64,000 bases of DNA. Source: an uncultured Paracoccaceae bacterium. Lineage in GTDB: Bacteria > Pseudomonadota > Alphaproteobacteria > Rhodobacterales > Rhodobacteraceae. Below the pieces are notes generated by a model. The model saw nothing but the letters and a program-made list of their open reading frames with translations. It did not search any database and was not told where the DNA came from. How positions within the stretch are numbered: position 1 is the first letter of the stretch; each line of letters opens with the position of its first letter. Location: assembly GCA_947492825.1 (NCBI GenBank), contig CANLNT010000002.1:566501-630500 (forward strand). Reading direction: 5' to 3'. The position numbers were made by a program, and so were the translations under genes. Below, piece by piece: positions 61,254-64,000 of this stretch.

Positions 61254-63360
61254 ACGCACCATAAGCCCCGTATTTGCCGCCATAGCCATATCGCTTCATC
61301 CCGCGCGGGCTAATCTGGCTTAGGACGAGGCCAGCGATACGCAAATTCGCATCCCGGAAAAGCCGCAGGGATTCGTCCACTTGTGGTTTGGTCGTGCTAT
61401 CCCATTTGACGGTGAAAAGCACCGCATCAGCGTGCTGCGCAATGATTCTGGCATCTGGAACGACCAGCACAGGTGGCGTGTCGATCACGATAAAGTCGTA
61501 GCGGGCCCGCATGTCTTGCAGCATTGCCTTGAACTTTTCGGATGAAAAGAGGTCAGCCGCGTTGGTCGATGTCTGCTCGCCACCCAGCACATCCGCACCC
61601 AACAATGCGTCCTTCAACACGGCGTCATCCAAAGGCACCTCGCCTGTCATGACAGAGACGATGCCGCGTTTGGGAAGGCCATCAAAATAGGCCTGAAACG
61701 TGCGTCGCCGAATGTCGCCTTCAATCAGCAGCACTTTCTTTCCCATGCCCGCTAGGTTTTGCGAAAGCGCGAGTGAATTGGTCGTCTTGCCCTCGGCTGG
61801 TAGCGATGAAGTGGACAACAGCACCTGTGGCGGGTTGTCGACGTTCGACAATAGCACAGATGTGCGCAAGTTGCGGATCGCCTCGGCTGCGGCGGATGTC
61901 GGTTTTTCAGACAGGTATTCCAGTGTGCGCTTGCGCGCGCGGCCGGGGATCAGCGGGATTTGACCCAACACCGCCTCGCCGGTGAACTGTTCCAGTTCTG
62001 ACGCGGTGCGGAAATCGTTCTTGCCGCTTTCGCGCAGAACCACGATCAACGCGCCCGCGAAAAGGCCCAGGATCGCGCCGACAAGCGTGATCAGTGTCTT
62101 GCGCGGCTCAGATGGTTCGATTGGGACAACAGCGTCGGACAAAATCCGGCTGTCTGCCTGTTGGATGCCTTCTTGGGCAGAAGTTTCTTTCAGGCGCCCC
62201 AGAAAATACTCGTAAAGTAATCGAGACGCTTCGGCCTCTCGCTGCAACTGCTGCAACGCGATCAGATCCTGACCCTGCCGGGCGATCTGATCTTCCAGTG
62301 GCGCCAGCGAATTCTGAAGCGCCTGAAGCTGTTGTGTTGTCCGCGTCGCCTCAAGCTCGGCGCGTGTCAGGATCTGACCAAACCGCGTGTCAAAGGCGGT
62401 GGCAATCGCGTCATCGCTGCGCGCGCGCACCAGTAGCCGATCTAGCTGCGGATCAGACGCAACCTCGGCCTGCGTGTCTCTGTCGGATGCGGCTGTCAGG
62501 GCCGCGACCCGCGCCGCGCTGGACACCTGGGCCGCTTCTGCGGCCGTGATCCGGTCACGCAGGTCTTTGATCTGACGCTCAAGCGCTTGCAGGCCTTCGA
62601 CCGAAACGAGTTCTGTTCCGGCGCTGAAATCCTTGACCCGCGCTTCGGCGTCTTCCAGCTCGATCTGCAAGGCAGCTACGCGATCAGACAGCCAGCTTGT
62701 GGCCTGTTCGGTCGCTTCGAATTTCACCTCAAGCTGGTTAAGGATGTAGGAAGACACGATTGTATCGGCAATTTCGGCAGACTTTGTCGCGCTTTCAGTT
62801 TCAACGGTGACCTGGAACACCAGGCTGGACGGCACGTTTCGCACGGTGATCTGACTTAGCAACCGTGTCACGACTGCGTCTCTTTCGCGGGCGGCGGCCT
62901 CTTGCGGGGTCAAGGATGACGTTGTGGTGTTGCGTCCCAAGGCGTCGTTCAATTGGGCGCGCAGGCGGGCCCGCATGGAAGGCGCGCGCAAGGCATTGTT
63001 AAATTCCGGGTCTTTGGTCAGATCCAGTTGATCCACGACCTTGCCCATCAGGGATCGCGCGCGCAAAACCTCAACTTCGGAATTGATGGCAGAAGTATCG
63101 CCAGAAATCCCACCCACCACGCTTTGCAGGTCAACGACGCTTTCCTGCTGGGTTTCGAGAATGACAACCGCTGTGGCACGATAGTGTGGGACTGCCACCA
63201 CAAAGGCATAGTAGCCTGCCAGCACCAGCCCCAGCAGGCTGGTGAGGATCACCAACCATTTGCCCCGCCACAATGTACCAGCAAGGGACCGCAAATCGAG
63301 CGAATCTGACCGCGCATCGGCGGCATCAACAGCGCGATTCAATGATCCATCGTCTTTCAT
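61228..63360 (-). CDS. Polysaccharide co-polymerase with BY-kinase domain (Wzc-like)
   Basis: The protein has 710 residues from ATG 63360 (GGGGA upstream; upstream ATGs at 63384 and 63444 are less likely). An N-terminal Wzz domain has two membrane helices (~35-55 and ~425-445) and a long periplasmic coiled coil between. The cytoplasmic tyrosine kinase has Walker A SSLPAEGKTTNSLAL (Lys ~525), A' VLLIEGDIRRR and Walker B YDFIVIDTPPVL. The C-terminal tail has seven tyrosines in YGYGGKYGAYGAYGAKYY, the autophosphorylation cluster. It sets polymer length and couples synthesis to export with the Wza homologues. Confidence 0.94.
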   Translation of the reverse strand: MKDDGSLNRAVDAADARSDSLDLRSLAGTLWRGKWLVILTSLLGLVLAGYYAFVVAVPHYRATAVVILETQQESVVDLQSVVGGISGDTSAINSEVEVLRARSLMGKVVDQLDLTKDPEFNNALRAPSMRARLRAQLNDALGRNTTTSSLTPQEAAARERDAVVTRLLSQITVRNVPSSLVFQVTVETESATKSAEIADTIVSSYILNQLEVKFEATEQATSWLSDRVAALQIELEDAEARVKDFSAGTELVSVEGLQALERQIKDLRDRITAAEAAQVSSAARVAALTAASDRDTQAEVASDPQLDRLLVRARSDDAIATAFDTRFGQILTRAELEATRTTQQLQALQNSLAPLEDQIARQGQDLIALQQLQREAEASRLLYEYFLGRLKETSAQEGIQQADSRILSDAVVPIEPSEPRKTLITLVGAILGLFAGALIVVLRESGKNDFRTASELEQFTGEAVLGQIPLIPGRARKRTLEYLSEKPTSAAAEAIRNLRTSVLLSNVDNPPQVLLSTSSLPAEGKTTNSLALSQNLAGMGKKVLLIEGDIRRRTFQAYFDGLPKRGIVSVMTGEVPLDDAVLKDALLGADVLGGEQTSTNAADLFSSEKFKAMLQDMRARYDFIVIDTPPVLVVPDARIIAQHADAVLFTVKWDSTTKPQVDESLRLFRDANLRIAGLVLSQISPRGMKRYGYGGKYGAYGAYGAKYYTN

Positions 63361-63427
63361 CGCATTCCCCACGTTCAACACCATCGAGGTGTGCCGCGAA
63401 AAACGGCAAAAAGCAACGCACCGCGTG

Positions 63428-63468
63428 AATGCCGCATTCTTCATGCTAGCGCTGAAATAAGCGGCATT
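63428..63468. promoter_or_regulatory. Inverted and direct repeats in the kinase/Gly-rich divergent promoter
   Basis: AATGCCGC (63428-63435) and GCGGCATT (63461-63468) form a perfect inverted repeat in the 224-base gap (63361-63584). The same gap has ATGACGAGGGCC twice (63485-63496 and 63568-63579) and TGCTAGCGC twice (63444-63452 and 63529-63537). The second ATGACGAGGGCC includes the ribosome-binding region of the Gly-rich gene. Confidence 0.55.
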
Positions 63469-63584
63469 TAGCCCAAAAATTGCGATGACGAGGGCCTCAC
63501 GGTTAATTATGTCGGAAAAATGGCCTTCTGCTAGCGCAGCAATTCTGTTAAGAAGGCTTCGACTTTTATGACGAGGGCCGTCTT

Positions 63585-63953
63585 ATGAATTTTCGTATTT
63601 TACTCGCTTCGCTGGCGATCACCTCGACCGCTGGTGCCGCATTTGCGCAAGGTGCAGCCGAACCCGTAACGCCGGTGGATCCTGCTGCATCGGTTGACTG
63701 CGAAGACCCGGAAAATGCTGAGCTGGACGAATGCCTGACCCTTCTGCCATTCGGCGCAACCGGTCTTGCGCCGGTGCTTGGCCCGGCCGCGATTGTTGCC
63801 GGTGCTGCTGTGCTTGGCGGCGGCGGCGGTGGTGGTGGTAACGGCGGCGGCGATGGTAACGGCGGTGGCGGCGACGGCGGCGGTAACGGCGGCGGCGGTG
63901 GTGGTGGTGGCGGCGGTACGCCAACGACCCCAACAACATCCGGCACCAACTGA
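63585..63953 (+). CDS. Small exported Gly-rich protein
   Basis: The protein has 122 residues with a clear signal peptide (MNFRILLASLAITSTAGAAFAQ). The mature part has a short acidic segment with two Cys (VDCEDPENAELDECLTLL), a hydrophobic patch (LAPVLGPAAIVAGAAVLGG), then a Gly-rich, Asn/Asp-containing low-complexity tail, ending in Thr/Pro. Such tails occur in structural or surface-attached proteins. It is divergent from the kinase gene and followed by a strong terminator. I do not recognise the family. Confidence 0.7.
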   Translation: MNFRILLASLAITSTAGAAFAQGAAEPVTPVDPAASVDCEDPENAELDECLTLLPFGATGLAPVLGPAAIVAGAAVLGGGGGGGGNGGGDGNGGGGDGGGNGGGGGGGGGGTPTTPTTSGTN

Positions 63954-63977
63954 TCCAATTCAGAGAAATGATAAGAA

Positions 63978-64000
63978 CGGCGCGGTTTCTGACCGCGCCG
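63978..64000 (+). terminator. Stem-loop terminator after the Gly-rich gene
   Basis: CGGCGCGG (63978-63985) pairs perfectly with CCGCGCCG (63993-64000) over TTTCTGA, 24 bases after the stop. The window ends at the last stem base, so the expected T run cannot be seen. Confidence 0.7.

Noticed and set aside
63820-63920. Gly-codon-rich stretch (ggcggcggtggt) as a possible CRISPR or satellite repeat
   Set aside because: It is low-complexity coding sequence for a poly-Gly tail in frame with a signal-peptide-bearing protein; no spacers.
28111-63953. Search for VPLPA/PEP-CTERM tags on the large exported proteins
   Set aside because: C-termini of the 1008-, 655-, 303- and 122-residue proteins lack a tag, a membrane helix and a basic tail.
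1-64000. Transposases, integrases, tRNA genes and attachment sites that would mark a genomic island
   Set aside because: None seen on either strand. Variable gene content is suggested only by function, not by mobile-element remains.

Overview
The window looks like chromosomal DNA of a marine alphaproteobacterium of the Rhodobacteraceae (Roseobacter group). The reasons are moderately high G+C, dense operons with ATGA/TGATG overlaps, TRAP transport, an MttB-like methyltransferase beside a dehydrogenase/GcvT fusion, an exosortase/EpsI fusion, CtrA-type promoter boxes, and a protein of the gene-transfer-agent (GTA) spike-base family Rcc01079. I found no rRNA, tRNA, CRISPR array, integrase or insertion sequence.

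Layout. (1) 1-2887: end of an exopolysaccharide (EPS) operon, with a TPR protein, a Wza-type export protein and an outer-membrane beta-barrel. (2) 2884-13461: a catabolic island for a methylated amine or similar small molecule. It has a minus-strand operon (FAD dehydrogenase/GcvT fusion, MttB-like methyltransferase, TetR regulator) behind a tandem palindromic operator, a GMC oxidoreductase, and a divergent TRAP transporter with an IclR regulator. (3) 13524-16942: sugar genes, namely an aldo/keto reductase, a LacI-type regulator and xylose isomerase, ending in a perfect 21-bp tandem duplication that includes the stop codon. (4) 17036-63953: a large surface-polysaccharide region. It holds sulfotransferases and a flippase (17-21 kb), YjbH/YjbF/Wza export, a WecG-type transferase, a VirK-like protein and an acetyltransferase (21.8-28.1 kb), an exosortase/EpsI fusion, glycosyltransferases, a glutamine-dependent amidotransferase, a polymerase/ligase, a second flippase, a GT61 enzyme, an acyltransferase, ManC, an LtaS-like enzyme, Ugd, a UDP-glucuronate epimerase, large beta-helix and caspase-like-fold extracytoplasmic proteins, a BY-kinase co-polymerase and a Gly-rich exported protein.

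Most notable is a three-gene minus-strand unit (39996 to 35328) inside the polysaccharide locus. Its first gene encodes a spike-base protein of the GTA Rcc01079 (GhsA) family. Translationally coupled to it is a 703-residue multidomain beta protein, followed by a 760-residue PKD/beta-helix protein resembling phage tailspikes. None has a visible signal peptide. In Rhodobacter capsulatus the GTA head spikes bind the capsule. I infer that this locus keeps the capsule recipe next to the particle spike that recognises it.

Taken together, the polysaccharide genes point to an anionic heteropolymer containing GDP-mannose-derived and uronic-acid sugars, modified by sulfate, acetyl and perhaps phosphoglycerol groups. 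The surrounding genes would export it, control its length and remodel it. A perfect CtrA box (TTAA-N7-TTAA) sits between manC and the LtaS-like gene and a near-perfect one precedes the 1008-residue beta-helix protein, so capsule genes may share CtrA control with GTA production.
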